Shown piece by piece: positions 25,271 to 36,453 of a stretch of DNA of 64,000 nt (positions within the stretch are counted from its first letter, which is position 1; every line of letters begins with the position of its first letter). The notes beneath the pieces are model-generated. The model was not told where the DNA came from and made no database searches. It saw nothing but the letters and a program-made list of their open reading frames with translations. The translations under genes and the position numbers were made by a program. Origin of the DNA: Roseiarcus sp963753135 (GTDB taxonomy: Bacteria > Pseudomonadota > Alphaproteobacteria > Rhizobiales > Beijerinckiaceae). The stretch is taken from NCBI GenBank assembly GCA_963753135.1, contig CAVWBA010000004.1, forward strand, positions 1-64,000, read 5' to 3'.

Positions 25271-25441
25271 GTCTGGATCCCCCTTGGCGAGTTGACGCGC
25301 CGCAGCACTCTACAATGACACATCGAGAGCGGTTGTAAACGCTCCTTCTGGATATTCGACGTATCATTTGCGTGTATTGTCCGTCACGATGACAGAAACA
25401 GGCGGCCGGCCGCTACGGAAACGGACAATCGCGGCCATCGC

Positions 25442-27487
<2,046 letters not shown>

Positions 27488-27652
27488 CGCGGCGTCTCCG
27501 TCATTCCGCGGCCAAGGGCGCCGGGCGTCCCAAATGCCTTCGACCATCCCGCCGGCGGGAGGTCCCCTCAAGTTCTAATCGGGCAGAGCTAAGAGTTCGC
27601 TCTTCGCGGCGCCCCTAAGAAAAGCCCATTCTCTCGCGCCGGGTCGTTCGGG

Positions 27653-29569
27653 TCAGATCGCGGACGACACGTGTCCGGATTGATCGCCAAAACCGTCAAT
27701 GGCTGCTTCCGCATCCCCAAGGTCAGCCAGATTCGCTTTGATATCAAGCAGTCGGGCAAGATTGAGCTCGTTCGGCTCCGTTGCGAGCAACCGCTCCGCG
27801 AGCTTCAGGTCCCTATGTAACGCGCCAGCGCGGCGATGCAAGGCTAAGCTTTGCCTTAACACAAGGTCGGCGTCTTGAGGCGCGGCCTCCGGCCGCATGC
27901 ACCACCAATTCGGCATCTTGGCGGCCAAGCCCAGAATCCGTTCGCGGTCCTCTCCTCGCCCAGCGCCGTTCAGCCATTCGGCGAGCGTCGCGGACGAGGC
28001 GAGCGCGTCGGCCGGAGCGGCGATGAGCGCGTCCCGCAATGCGCTCACGCCAGCGCCGATGAATTCCGTCGCCGCCAGTTCCTCGCAATAGCTCTCGACC
28101 AGCGCCGGGTGGCTCAGCGCAATTGAAAGGATCATGACCTCGCGCGCCGGCAAGCGCGGTTTACGGGCGAGCTTCGTCTGCGGGGCCAAGGGCGCTTCCT
28201 TGAGGCCAACGCGGGGCCCAGCCATAGGAAACGACCCGCCGCGCCTCTGGCCGAAACCCGCGCGCCGGCCAATGTCGCCCCGGACTGTCCGTCCGGGCTC
28301 CTCGCCGAAGAAGGCCGAAAGGCGCCGCCTCATATCCGCCTGATAGTGCCGGCGCAGGGTCTCGTCGGCGATTTTTGTGACCGCCTCGCTAAGGCGCCGC
28401 TCGAGCGCCGCGCGCTGCTCCGGCGTGTCGAAACGCTCGCCATCGGTCTCGCGCATGAACAGCACGTCGGCGAGCGGACGCGCGCCATTGAGGCGCTCAG
28501 CCATCGCCGCTGGACCCATGAGCCGGATCAGATCGTCCGGATCCTGCCCCTCGGGCAGAAGGGCGAAGCGCAGGCTCTTGCCTGCGCCGATCAGCGGCAG
28601 CGCCGTCTCGATGGCGCGGAAGGCGGCGCGTCGTCCGGCGCCGTCGCCGTCGAAGCACAGGATCGGCTCGCTCGCCATCGCCCACAAGAGCGCGCATTGG
28701 TCCGGCGTGAGCGCGGTGCCGAGCGGCGCGACGACATTGGGGAAGCCGGCCTCGCTCACCGAGATCACATCGATATAGCCCTCGACCACGATGATCGCGC
28801 TTGCGTCATGCGCGCTTTTACGGGCGCGATGATGGTTGAACAGCAGGGCGCCCTTGTGGAAGAGCGCGGTCTCGGGAGAATTCAAGTATTTCGCCTTGGC
28901 GCCGGCTTCCATCGCCCGCCCGCCGAAGGCGATGACGCGGCCTGAGCGATCGTGGATCGGAAACATCACCCGGTCGCGGAACCGGTCATAGGGAACGGCG
29001 ATGTCTTCGCCGTGGACCAATAGGCCCGCTTCGATCATCGCCTCGACGCCAACGCCAAGGGCGGCGAGCGCATCGCGCAGGTGAAATCGCTCGCTCGAGG
29101 CGTAGCCGAGGCCAAAGCGCTGCTGGACGGGGGGCCCGAGGCCGCGGTCGGCAAGATAGCCGCGCGCCTTGGCGCCGATCGGCTGCTGAAGGTTGGCTTC
29201 GAACAGCCGAGCCGCCATCGCTGCAACGTCAATCAGGCTCGCGCGCTTTTTATCTTGGGCCGCGTCGGCTTGGCTCGGACGCGGCATTGGCAGGCCGGCC
29301 ATGTTGGCCAGCCGCTCGACGGCTTCTGGGAACGTGAGGCCCTCGGTCTCCATTAAGAACGCGAAGGCGTCGCCATGCTTGCCGGACGAGAAGTCGTGGA
29401 AGAAGCCCTTCTGGTCGTTGACGAAGAACGACGGCGTCTTCTCCGCGGTGAAGGGCGAAAGGCCCCGCCACTCACGCCCTTCCTTGCGCAATTTGACACG
29501 TGTTCCCGCCACCTCGGACACCGGCAGGCGGGCCCTGATCTCGTCGAGAAATTCGGGCGGGAACTTCAT
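27653..29569 (-). CDS. dnaG: DNA primase DnaG, zinc-ribbon ligands absent
   Basis: 638-residue primase. The N-terminal zinc-ribbon region is recognisable (WRGLSPFTAEKTPSFFVNDQ then FFHDFSSGKHGDAFAF), but the Cys/His ligands seen in E. coli (CPFH and CxxC) are replaced by SPFT and SSGK. The TOPRIM catalytic core is intact: VEGYIDVISVSEAGF and EPILCFDGDGAGRRAAFRAI, plus the basic FRDRVMFPIHD ridge. A C-terminal DnaB-interaction domain follows. Length is normal. Loss of these Cys residues is, as far as I recall, shared by several Hyphomicrobiales. Confidence 0.95.
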   Translation of the reverse strand: MKFPPEFLDEIRARLPVSEVAGTRVKLRKEGREWRGLSPFTAEKTPSFFVNDQKGFFHDFSSGKHGDAFAFLMETEGLTFPEAVERLANMAGLPMPRPSQADAAQDKKRASLIDVAAMAARLFEANLQQPIGAKARGYLADRGLGPPVQQRFGLGYASSERFHLRDALAALGVGVEAMIEAGLLVHGEDIAVPYDRFRDRVMFPIHDRSGRVIAFGGRAMEAGAKAKYLNSPETALFHKGALLFNHHRARKSAHDASAIIVVEGYIDVISVSEAGFPNVVAPLGTALTPDQCALLWAMASEPILCFDGDGAGRRAAFRAIETALPLIGAGKSLRFALLPEGQDPDDLIRLMGPAAMAERLNGARPLADVLFMRETDGERFDTPEQRAALERRLSEAVTKIADETLRRHYQADMRRRLSAFFGEEPGRTVRGDIGRRAGFGQRRGGSFPMAGPRVGLKEAPLAPQTKLARKPRLPAREVMILSIALSHPALVESYCEELAATEFIGAGVSALRDALIAAPADALASSATLAEWLNGAGRGEDRERILGLAAKMPNWWCMRPEAAPQDADLVLRQSLALHRRAGALHRDLKLAERLLATEPNELNLARLLDIKANLADLGDAEAAIDGFGDQSGHVSSAI

Positions 29570-29732
29570 GGGAAGCCAGATTGGCCTGCCTTAAGACTTT
29601 AGCAAGGCGGGGCGGGCGTTGTCCCCGGCTTTCGGAAGCGGTGGACGGATCGCGGGCCCCTTTTTCGTCATGCGCCAGTTGACGAAGCGAACAAAGACCG
29701 GTTGCAGCGGCCCACGCGAAAAGCCCCGCCCC

Positions 29733-30768
29733 CTACCCCTTCGTTGGCGCGGCTGCGTCCAGAAGCTTGGCCGATTTGAGGTCCGACCACAGGCCAGCCG
29801 GGATCTCGACCGTCGCGTCATGGACGTTCGCCTTGACTTCCTCAGGCTTCACCGCGCCGAGCACGATGGAGACGACGGCGGGGTGGGCGGCGGCGAATTG
29901 GATCGCCGCCTGGCGCAAAGTCACCTTGTGCTTCGCGCAGATCTCCTCGATCGCCTTCACCTTTTTCACCACCCCCTCGGGAGCGGCCGTGTAGTCGAAT
30001 TTGGCGCCTGCCCCGGATCCGGTTGCGAGAATTCCGGAATTGAACACGCCCGCCAGCATCACGCCCATGTTCTTCTCCAACGCGAGCGGCAGAAACTCGG
30101 CCAAGCCTGTCTGGTCGATCAGCGTATAGCGCCCGGCCATCATCGCGACATCGAAATCGCCAGCTCGCGCGAATTTGACGCAGGTGTCGGCTTCGTTGAT
30201 GCCAAAGCCGATGGCCTTGACGACCTTCTCGTTGCGCAGCTTGTCGAGCGCGCGATAGGCGCCTTCCATCGCTTCCTTGAAGCGGACGGGCGCCTCCTCT
30301 TTGCCATGCGTCCAGACGTCGCAATCGTGGATGAGGACGATATCGACCCGGCTGAGCCCCAGGCGCAGCAGCGAGTGCTCGATCGAGCGCATCGCCCCGT
30401 CATAGGAATAATCGAAGCGCGGCGCGTGCGGGTGTCCGCCGGCGAAGCCGGGCGACACCACGTCGCTGCGCGGCTTGGGCGGCTTGGTGAAGGGGTCCAT
30501 GATGCGGCCGATCTTGGTCGAGACCAGGATCTCGTTGCGCTTCGCGCGCCGTAAGCCCGCTCCCATCCGGCTTTCCGCGAGCCCGTTGCCGTAGTGGGGC
30601 GACGAGTTCGAACACCCTGACGCCGCTCGCAAGCGCCTGCTCCACCGTAGCGATCGCGGTCTTTTCGTCGAGCAGCTCGTAGAAGTCGCCGAGCGGCCCG
30701 GTCCCTAGCCCGACGACCGAGAATGCGAGGCCCTCGCCGTTCCGAGCCTTGATGCGTCGCGTTTCCAT
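29733..30768 (-). pseudogene. Aldo/keto reductase (pyridoxal 4-dehydrogenase/aldose dehydrogenase type), one frameshift
   Basis: NAD(P)-dependent oxidoreductase of the AKR superfamily. The first frame from METRRIKARNGEG (strong GGAGGAAG site) gives VVGLGTGPLGDFYELLDE and ends at GVRVFE. The second frame resumes SSPHYGNGLAESRMG (catalytic Tyr), ILVSTKIGR (Lys) and DIVLIHDCDVW (His), through to the C-terminus. The family needs F-D-S-S-P-H-Y here, so one extra A/T near 30607 explains the break. The rest of both halves is intact. The short homologous subgroup includes D-threo-aldose and pyridoxal dehydrogenases; the substrate is open. Confidence 0.82.
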
Positions 30769-31072
30769 ACTTCCTCCGAGGCGTCCCGTCCCGCCGGCCC
30801 GCCATGACGGGACCGGCATGTTTCATGAGCGGGAGCGTAGCGCAAGGCGGAACCGGATTGAAGGCTCGGGCGATCATGATTGCGAGCCGGGGCATGGCGA
30901 TCGGCGAGATCGGCGGCGGCGCGCGGTTGAGGATTGCGCGTTCAGTCACGCTCAGCCCCGAAGGGTCTCGCGATCGCGTCCCGGAGTCGCGGGTCATCTC
31001 AGCCGATCCTCGCCTTGATCACGTTTTTCGTGAATAGGCGTTCACGCAACAGCGACGGTAATAGTCCTCGTC
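30769..31072. other. Gene-free stretch upstream of the beta-helix gene
   Basis: First part of a 413-base divergent gap between the aldo/keto reductase and the beta-helix gene. GC-rich until about 31010, then AT-richer. It contains the reductase ribosome-binding site at its left end. No gene or RNA was recognised. The right-hand part is described under the promoter and inverted repeat. Confidence 0.4.
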
Positions 31073-31101
31073 TATAATAGTATAGACAAATAACATTTGT
31101 C
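31073..31101 (+). promoter_or_regulatory. Candidate -10 box and operator upstream of the beta-helix gene
   Basis: TATAAT occurs at 31073-31078, followed by a perfect inverted repeat GACAAAT-AAC-ATTTGTC at 31085-31101, placed where transcription would start. There is no convincing -35 box, so an activator or alternative sigma factor may be needed. The repeat looks like a dimer operator of a regulator not encoded next door. Confidence 0.45.
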
Positions 31102-31181
31102 GTTGAAAGCATAGATGAAGCCATGATACCGATTCTTTGGGCGTTGTACGTGCTCTTAAAATTCAGCACCGGGGCTTGTCC

Positions 31182-32777
31182 ATGAAGAATGTCGGCTACT
31201 TTGCGATTCTGTTGTTCTGCCTCGCTTCGCCTGTACGTGCCGCCACAGTTTATAGTGGATGCGCAACTCCGCCCTCGACCTTCAGGCATGTTTGGTACTT
31301 TGATCCAGTCCATGGAAAGACACAGGCCGCTGGAGGCAATGGGTCTCAGGCCAGTCCCTGGAACAACCTTGAGGCCCTCGTTCAAACCCAGACTGGCTAC
31401 GCTTATCCCCTTCTGACAACGGCCGCCTATCCGCACGCTGTGGCCGCCGGGCAGCCGTGGGTTATAGCCCCGGGCCCGAAAACAGGCCCAATCGCGCCCG
31501 GGGACGAAATCCTGCTTATGAACGGAAACTACGGCAACCTCTGGCTCAACGTTTGGAATACGGAGATTGCCAATTCCGCTTTTGTCACGATTGCGGCTGC
31601 GCCCGGGCAGACGCCCGTCCTGACATCGCTTTTCATCGCAGGGACCAATTATTGGGCGTTCAATGGGCTCAAGGTGCAAAGTCTCCTGGGCGTCGCTATC
31701 GGCGGCTACTGGCTGGTCGACATCGATGACTTTTCACCGACCTTTCCGACATCGAACATCGTGCTTGAGAATATGACCATCTCATCCCAGGACAACGTTG
31801 CGGGATGGAGCCAGGCTCAATGGGTGGCGAATGCGCGCAACGCGTTTTTCGTCCGCAGCACCCCGGGCACGACGGCTACGAAATGCATTTCAGTGACCGG
31901 TTCGCACATCGCCAATGTCAGAAATGGCGCGGCGATTGCGGCGCCCCAAACCTTGTTCTCGAACAACGAGATTGATCATTTTGGCGATGACGGCATCGAC
32001 TATGCGGAAAGCAATCTCGCCATCACGCACAACACCGTCCACGACAACCTGAACCTCGGCGACGGCAACCATGCCGACGCAATGCAGGGCCAGGCAGGCT
32101 TCCTCGCGGCCGGCGCGAGTGTGAATTATTTTTCCAATGTCCTGATCGACAGCAACCTGATCGTCCGGCAGACGGACCCGAGTCTTCGATTTCCGACTTA
32201 TCTGCAGGGAATCGACGCTTTCGACGCGGACTGGACGAATGTCACCGTGACGAACAACGTCGTGATCACCAGCGCCTGTCATGGAATTACCTTCGAAAGC
32301 GTCCACAACAGCCTGGTTGCCGACAATACGGTGGTCGAGGACGGCCTCGTTTCTACGCCCGGTTGCATCGCCGCCATCAACGTCGGCGGCAAAACGCCCG
32401 AAGGCCGGGTAAGCAGCAACACGGCCGTACGGAACAATCTTACGAGCCAACTCAACGTTGACACTCGCGATAGCGGCGTTGTGCTAGATCACAACGTCGC
32501 CATGTGCTGCACGGGCCCGGAGATGTCGTGGTATGTCAACGGCGTCATACAGTATATTACCAAGGCCGGAACCTATGCGAACGGCAATATCCTCGATTCC
32601 GGCGGGACGAAGGCCGAACTCGTCAACTTCAACCCGGCGGCGCTGACTTTCAATGTCCTGCTCAAGTCCGGCGCGCAGGCGATCGGTGCGGGAACCTCGG
32701 CCGGCGCGACCGTCGATATTCTCGGCGTCAAGCGCACAGCTCCCTACACCGTGGGCGCTTACGCTTATCCAAATTGA
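31182..32777 (+). CDS. Secreted right-handed parallel beta-helix protein
   Basis: 531-residue exported protein. Signal peptide MKNVGYFAILLFCLASPVRA; then a pectate-lyase-like start (WYFDPVHGKTQAAGGNGSQA SPW, given here with a break) often seen in surface polysaccharide-active proteins. The middle is a run of beta-helix coils rich in Asn and Asp: SNIVLENMTISSQDN, NNEIDHFGDDGIDYAES, NNVVITSACHGITFES. The fold suggests a polysaccharide lyase, hydrolase or epimerase, but no catalytic set is clear. Base composition is less GC-rich than in the neighbours, a hint of transfer. It stands alone. Confidence 0.8.
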   Translation: MKNVGYFAILLFCLASPVRAATVYSGCATPPSTFRHVWYFDPVHGKTQAAGGNGSQASPWNNLEALVQTQTGYAYPLLTTAAYPHAVAAGQPWVIAPGPKTGPIAPGDEILLMNGNYGNLWLNVWNTEIANSAFVTIAAAPGQTPVLTSLFIAGTNYWAFNGLKVQSLLGVAIGGYWLVDIDDFSPTFPTSNIVLENMTISSQDNVAGWSQAQWVANARNAFFVRSTPGTTATKCISVTGSHIANVRNGAAIAAPQTLFSNNEIDHFGDDGIDYAESNLAITHNTVHDNLNLGDGNHADAMQGQAGFLAAGASVNYFSNVLIDSNLIVRQTDPSLRFPTYLQGIDAFDADWTNVTVTNNVVITSACHGITFESVHNSLVADNTVVEDGLVSTPGCIAAINVGGKTPEGRVSSNTAVRNNLTSQLNVDTRDSGVVLDHNVAMCCTGPEMSWYVNGVIQYITKAGTYANGNILDSGGTKAELVNFNPAALTFNVLLKSGAQAIGAGTSAGATVDILGVKRTAPYTVGAYAYPN

Positions 32778-32852
32778 AGGACCGATCGCTGCGCGTTAAA
32801 AAGGGATTTGTCGCGCTCGATCGCCGTCATTCGCCGGATGGGGTTCGTATCG

Positions 32853-33449
32853 CTATCCGGCCGGCTCCGGAACCGGTGGTTTCGGCAATCGGATCTTGGC
32901 CAGGATCTCCTCCGCCTGAGCGAGTGCGCGCGTCGGCGGAAAGAAGCCATCGACAATCAAATGCGCGAGCCCGTGCACGAGGCCCCACGCCGCCATCGCC
33001 GCAGGATTGTCGTTGAGCGGCCGCTGGTCGACGTCGGTGACGCCACGCAAGAGCAGAGCCTCGACGCCGGCGCTTGCCGCGTGAAGCGCTGGATATTTCG
33101 TCCGCTCGGCGAGAACGGGCCCAAACATGAGGCGGAAGAGGCCACGGTTCTCGTTGGCGAATTCGATATAGGCAAGGCCCGCCCGGGTCAGAGGGGTCGT
33201 GCCCCGGGTCGCGCCTTGCATCGCCGCGGCGAGCTCCTGGAACCCTTCGGCTGCGACGGAAGCGAGGAGATCTTCCTTGTTGGTGAAATGGCGGTAAGCC
33301 GCCGTCGCCGACACGCCGACGCGCCGCGCGGTCTCGCGCAGTCCAACCGCATGCAGCCCGTCCTCATCGAGAATCTGGCGAGCCGCGGCCAAAAGCGCGG
33401 CCGGAAGGTTGCCGTGACGATAGGGCCGAGTTGAATCCACTGAAACCAT
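32853..33449 (-). CDS. TetR-family transcriptional regulator
   Basis: 198-residue repressor. The N-terminal helix-turn-helix reads GLRETARRVGVSATAAYRHFTNKEDLLASVA (here described; recognition helix SATAAYRHF). The C-terminal ligand domain is of the WHG/TetR_C_13 type (LFRLMFGPVL, AAWGLVHGLAHLIVDG). An inverted repeat lies just upstream and is probably its own operator. The regulated target is not obvious, since the neighbours on both sides point away or are unrelated. Confidence 0.88.
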   Translation of the reverse strand: MVSVDSTRPYRHGNLPAALLAAARQILDEDGLHAVGLRETARRVGVSATAAYRHFTNKEDLLASVAAEGFQELAAAMQGATRGTTPLTRAGLAYIEFANENRGLFRLMFGPVLAERTKYPALHAASAGVEALLLRGVTDVDQRPLNDNPAAMAAWGLVHGLAHLIVDGFFPPTRALAQAEEILAKIRLPKPPVPEPAG

Positions 33450-33459
33450 GGCTATGCAC

Positions 33460-33474
33460 GTTCACATTGTAAAC
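33460..33474. promoter_or_regulatory. Candidate TetR operator
   Basis: GTTCACATTGTAAAC is a 15-base imperfect palindrome: seven-base arms, one mismatch, one central base. It is close to the common TetR-type pattern TTTACA-N-TGTAAA. It lies 11 bases upstream of the regulator's start codon, which fits autoregulation. Confidence 0.55.
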
Positions 33475-33496
33475 GCATGAGCCCCGTCAAGGTTCC

Positions 33497-34138
33497 CTAC
33501 TGCCATTCCTGACTAACGTCTATTTGATCGAGCCCGCCCCGGAGGCGCAGGAAGGCGATAATTGCGCCGAGCCCCTCTCCTCTTTTCATGTTTGCGAGCA
33601 CGAACGGACGGCCCTTGCGCATCATGAGCGCATCCGTCGCCATCACCTCGAGCGAGGCGCCTACGTAAGGGGCGAGGTCGATCTTGTTGATCACGAGCAG
33701 GTCCGAGCGAGTCACGCCCGGGCCGCCTTTGCGCGGGATTTTCTCGCCGCCCGAGACGTCAATGACATAGATCGTGAGATCGGCGAGCTCCGGCGAGAAG
33801 GTCGCGGCAAGATTGTCGCCGCCCAATTCGATGAGGATCAGATCGAGATTGGCGAACCGCTTGCGCATCTCCGAAACCGCCGCGAGATTGATCGAGGCGT
33901 CCTCGCGGATCGCGGTATGCGGACAGCCGCCGGTCTCGACGCCCATGATCCGCTCAGGCGGAAGAGCGCCCGCCTCGACCAGAATCCGCGCGTCCTCCTT
34001 GGTGTAGATGTCGTTGGTGATGGCGGCGATACTGATCTCATCGCGCAGGCGCTTGCAAAGCTGCTCCATGAGCGCCGTCTTGCCGGAGCCCACCGGACCG
34101 CCGATGCCGACGCGAAGAGGTTGCTGGCTTGTGCTCAT
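33497..34138 (-). CDS. ureG: Urease accessory GTPase UreG
   Basis: 213-residue GTPase that powers nickel insertion into urease. P-loop GIGGPVGSGKTALMEQL near residue 11, TNDIYTKEDA, the metal-binding VETGGCPHTAIREDAS (Cys-Pro-His), and the G4 motif LVINKIDLAPYVGA. The length is typical. Its start overlaps the ureF stop, so translation is coupled. The accessory genes run ureE-ureF-ureG, but no ureABC or ureD gene lies in the window. Confidence 0.97.
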   Translation of the reverse strand: MSTSQQPLRVGIGGPVGSGKTALMEQLCKRLRDEISIAAITNDIYTKEDARILVEAGALPPERIMGVETGGCPHTAIREDASINLAAVSEMRKRFANLDLILIELGGDNLAATFSPELADLTIYVIDVSGGEKIPRKGGPGVTRSDLLVINKIDLAPYVGASLEVMATDALMMRKGRPFVLANMKRGEGLGAIIAFLRLRGGLDQIDVSQEWQ

Positions 34139-34833
34139 GACCGGAACAGTCTCGAATATTGCGTCTCGTGACGCATGGCGGCGATGTCGGAGCGGAACGC
34201 ACAACCCCCGAGCCCAGCGAGTCCGGCGGTTCGAGCTTCGTGCGCCAGATCCTCAATGCGCGGCAGGAGCGCGGCGAGAATCTTCTGGCCGTCCGTCTGC
34301 CCGATGGGACCCAGACGCAATGCGGCGGAGACGAGATTGGCGACTTGGGCGAGGATGAACGCCGCGAGGCTCATGTCAAGCGGCAGAGCATGCGCGCTCG
34401 CCGCCGCGGCGACCGCGACCGGATAGGCGACGATCCCTTCGGGCGCCGCCTCGACCCGCCGCAAAGCCTCGCAATCCCACGCCGCCCGCGCGGCCGCGAC
34501 AAACGCCGCTCCCTGCGCAGTCGTTTCCAGCCGACGTTCGGCCGAAGCGGTCAGCGCGACCGCGAGCGCGTTGATCTCGATGAGTTCCGGCCAATCGGCC
34601 GCCTGCACGGCGCGGAAGGCGGCCGCGAACAGGACGGCGTCCGCGCGCGGCGCCCCGAACGCCAGAAGATCGACGAGCCAATCCTTAAGCGAAGGCGCAT
34701 CGACGATGTCGCCTGCCTCCACCGCCCATTCCAGCCCATGCGAATAGGCGAAGGCGCCGACCGGGAACGTCGGCGAGAGCCAGATCAGGAGCGGCAGCGC
34801 CGCGCCGCGGTCAGCCTCGGCGACCGTGACCAT
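34135..34833 (-). CDS. ureF: Urease accessory protein UreF
   Basis: 232-residue helical GTPase-activating partner of UreG in the urease maturation complex. Typical segments are LLIWLSPTFPVGAFAYSHGLEW near residue 14 (here described in part: SPTFPVGAFAYSHG), the central Ala-rich helices, and the C-terminal RLGPIGQTDGQKILA. The start MVTVAEADRG overlaps the 3' end of ureE by 23 bases. The longer frame upstream translates the His-tail region of ureE in another phase and is spurious. Confidence 0.95.
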   Translation of the reverse strand: MVTVAEADRGAALPLLIWLSPTFPVGAFAYSHGLEWAVEAGDIVDAPSLKDWLVDLLAFGAPRADAVLFAAAFRAVQAADWPELIEINALAVALTASAERRLETTAQGAAFVAAARAAWDCEALRRVEAAPEGIVAYPVAVAAAASAHALPLDMSLAAFILAQVANLVSAALRLGPIGQTDGQKILAALLPRIEDLAHEARTAGLAGLGGCAFRSDIAAMRHETQYSRLFRS

Positions 34834-35380
34834 GATCGTGGTCGTGGTGATGATCGTGATCGTGATCGTGATGGTCGTGGTGGTGATCGTGGGCATGGCG
34901 CCCCCCATGATCGTGGTGATGGTGGGACTCCTCAGCCCCGCCCTCGGCCTTCACATAGGCCCCGCCTTCGGGATTGAACGGCGCTTCGAGCGCGATCACG
35001 CGGGCCCCAAGACCCTCGGCCATCGCCTCGATGACGGGATCGCGGCGGATACGCAGCGCCTTCGGCGTCATTTCGGTCGGCAGATGGCGGTTGCCGAGAT
35101 GCCAGGCGACCCGGGTGAGCGCCAGGGGATCGGCGGCGCGGATCTCCGCCAGCGGTTCGGGCTCGGCGACCACCTCCACCACGCGCCCGTCCTCGAGCCG
35201 CAATCCGTCGCCGCCGCGCAGCATCGTCGCTTCCGAAAGATCGAGCAGGAATTCGAGCCCGCCGACCCCGCTCATAGCGACACGCCGGCGATAGCGGGCG
35301 TCGAAGTCGAGCACGACCGTATCGGCCGGAGCGCCCGACCATTTGCCCGCCGGAATGACTTTGTCAGCGCGCAGCATCAT
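34811..35380 (-). CDS. ureE: Urease accessory nickel chaperone UreE, His-rich tail
   Basis: 189-residue nickel metallochaperone. N-terminal peptide-binding-like domain (MLRADKVIPAGKW, LDFDARYRRRVAM) and a C-terminal metal domain with WHLGNRHLPTEM, the conserved nickel-binding His region. The tail of about 35 residues is almost only His, Asp and Gly (EESHHHHDHGG, then HDHHHDHHDHDHD), a high-capacity nickel store as in Klebsiella UreE. The tail-coding DNA is a short CAT/CAC-GAT repeat and contains the ureF start. An earlier ATG at 35437 is less likely. Confidence 0.95.
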   Translation of the reverse strand: MMLRADKVIPAGKWSGAPADTVVLDFDARYRRRVAMSGVGGLEFLLDLSEATMLRGGDGLRLEDGRVVEVVAEPEPLAEIRAADPLALTRVAWHLGNRHLPTEMTPKALRIRRDPVIEAMAEGLGARVIALEAPFNPEGGAYVKAEGGAEESHHHHDHGGRHAHDHHHDHHDHDHDHHHDHDHGHGRRG

Positions 35381-35461
35381 CGCCTTTCCGGTTTCAAGGG
35401 CCGCGTCATGGGGGAGAAACGAATTCGTTTTGACCAAGTTTGAACGAGAAGCGAAGCAAAC

Positions 35462-35866
<405 letters not shown>

Positions 35867-35874
35867 TGAGGACC

Positions 35875-35902
35875 CATATGGGTCCGAGGCGAAGGCGGTC
35901 AA
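35875..35902 (-). promoter_or_regulatory. Sigma-70 promoter of rnpB
   Basis: On the minus strand TTGACC is followed after 16 bases by CATATG. The -10 box ends 8 bases before helix P1 of the RNase P RNA, exactly where the 5' end is expected. Confidence 0.7.
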
Positions 35903-36096
35903 GCATAAACGAGACTTTCCAAGCCGTGGGTGGGGAACCAAGGACCCGGCTTGTTCATTGAAGCGTCAACCGAATTGTGGGATTGTGGCGCTTGAGCGGA
36001 TGGTCGCTGCTTCCGCCGCCTCGTTTTTCGGCTTAAGGGCGTCGAGACGAGTCTTGGGGGCCCCGCGGGGATGAGACGGACGGGAGATTGCTTCAC

Positions 36097-36438
36097 ATGA
36101 AAAGAATGCTGGCTCTTTCGGCGGCGGTCGCCGTGGCCTTTTCCGTCTCGGCCTGCGAAACGCCGCAGCAGCAGAACGCGCTCTTCGGCGGCGCGTTGGG
36201 CGCGGGCACCGGGGCGCTGATTGGTTCGGCGGCGTCGGGGGGCAGCGCCGGCGGCGCGCTAGCCGGCGCCGCAATCGGGGCTGGAACTGGCGCGCTGATC
36301 GGTTCGGCTGCGACGCCTCCTGGGGGCTATTACGGCGGCCCGCCGCCGGGGGGGTACTATGGCGGGCCGCCGCCCCGCCGATGCGCCCAGTGGGCGTATG
36401 ACTATAACGGCAACCGGGTTTGTACCGCTTTCTATTGA
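36097..36438 (+). CDS. Glycine-zipper lipoprotein, first of three tandem copies
   Basis: 113-residue predicted lipoprotein: signal MKRMLALSAAVAVAFSVSAC with a VSAC lipobox. Then comes a Gly-zipper of the GxxxG type (FGGALGAGTGALIGSAASGG, repeated once), which forms membrane-embedded hairpins in related outer-membrane proteins. A Pro/Gly/Tyr linker with two GGYYGGPPP units is unique to this copy. The C-terminal motif CAQWAYDYNGNRVCTAFY with two Cys is shared by all three. Function unknown. The start ATG is at 36097; an upstream TTG is not needed. Confidence 0.8.
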   Translation: MKRMLALSAAVAVAFSVSACETPQQQNALFGGALGAGTGALIGSAASGGSAGGALAGAAIGAGTGALIGSAATPPGGYYGGPPPGGYYGGPPPRRCAQWAYDYNGNRVCTAFY

Positions 36439-36453
36439 GCAAAGAGGGGAAAC

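Noticed and set aside
34834..34908. N-terminal extension of UreF with Thr/Ile repeats
   Set aside because: It is the His-tail coding repeat of ureE read in another frame; the UreF family begins at the ATG at 34833.
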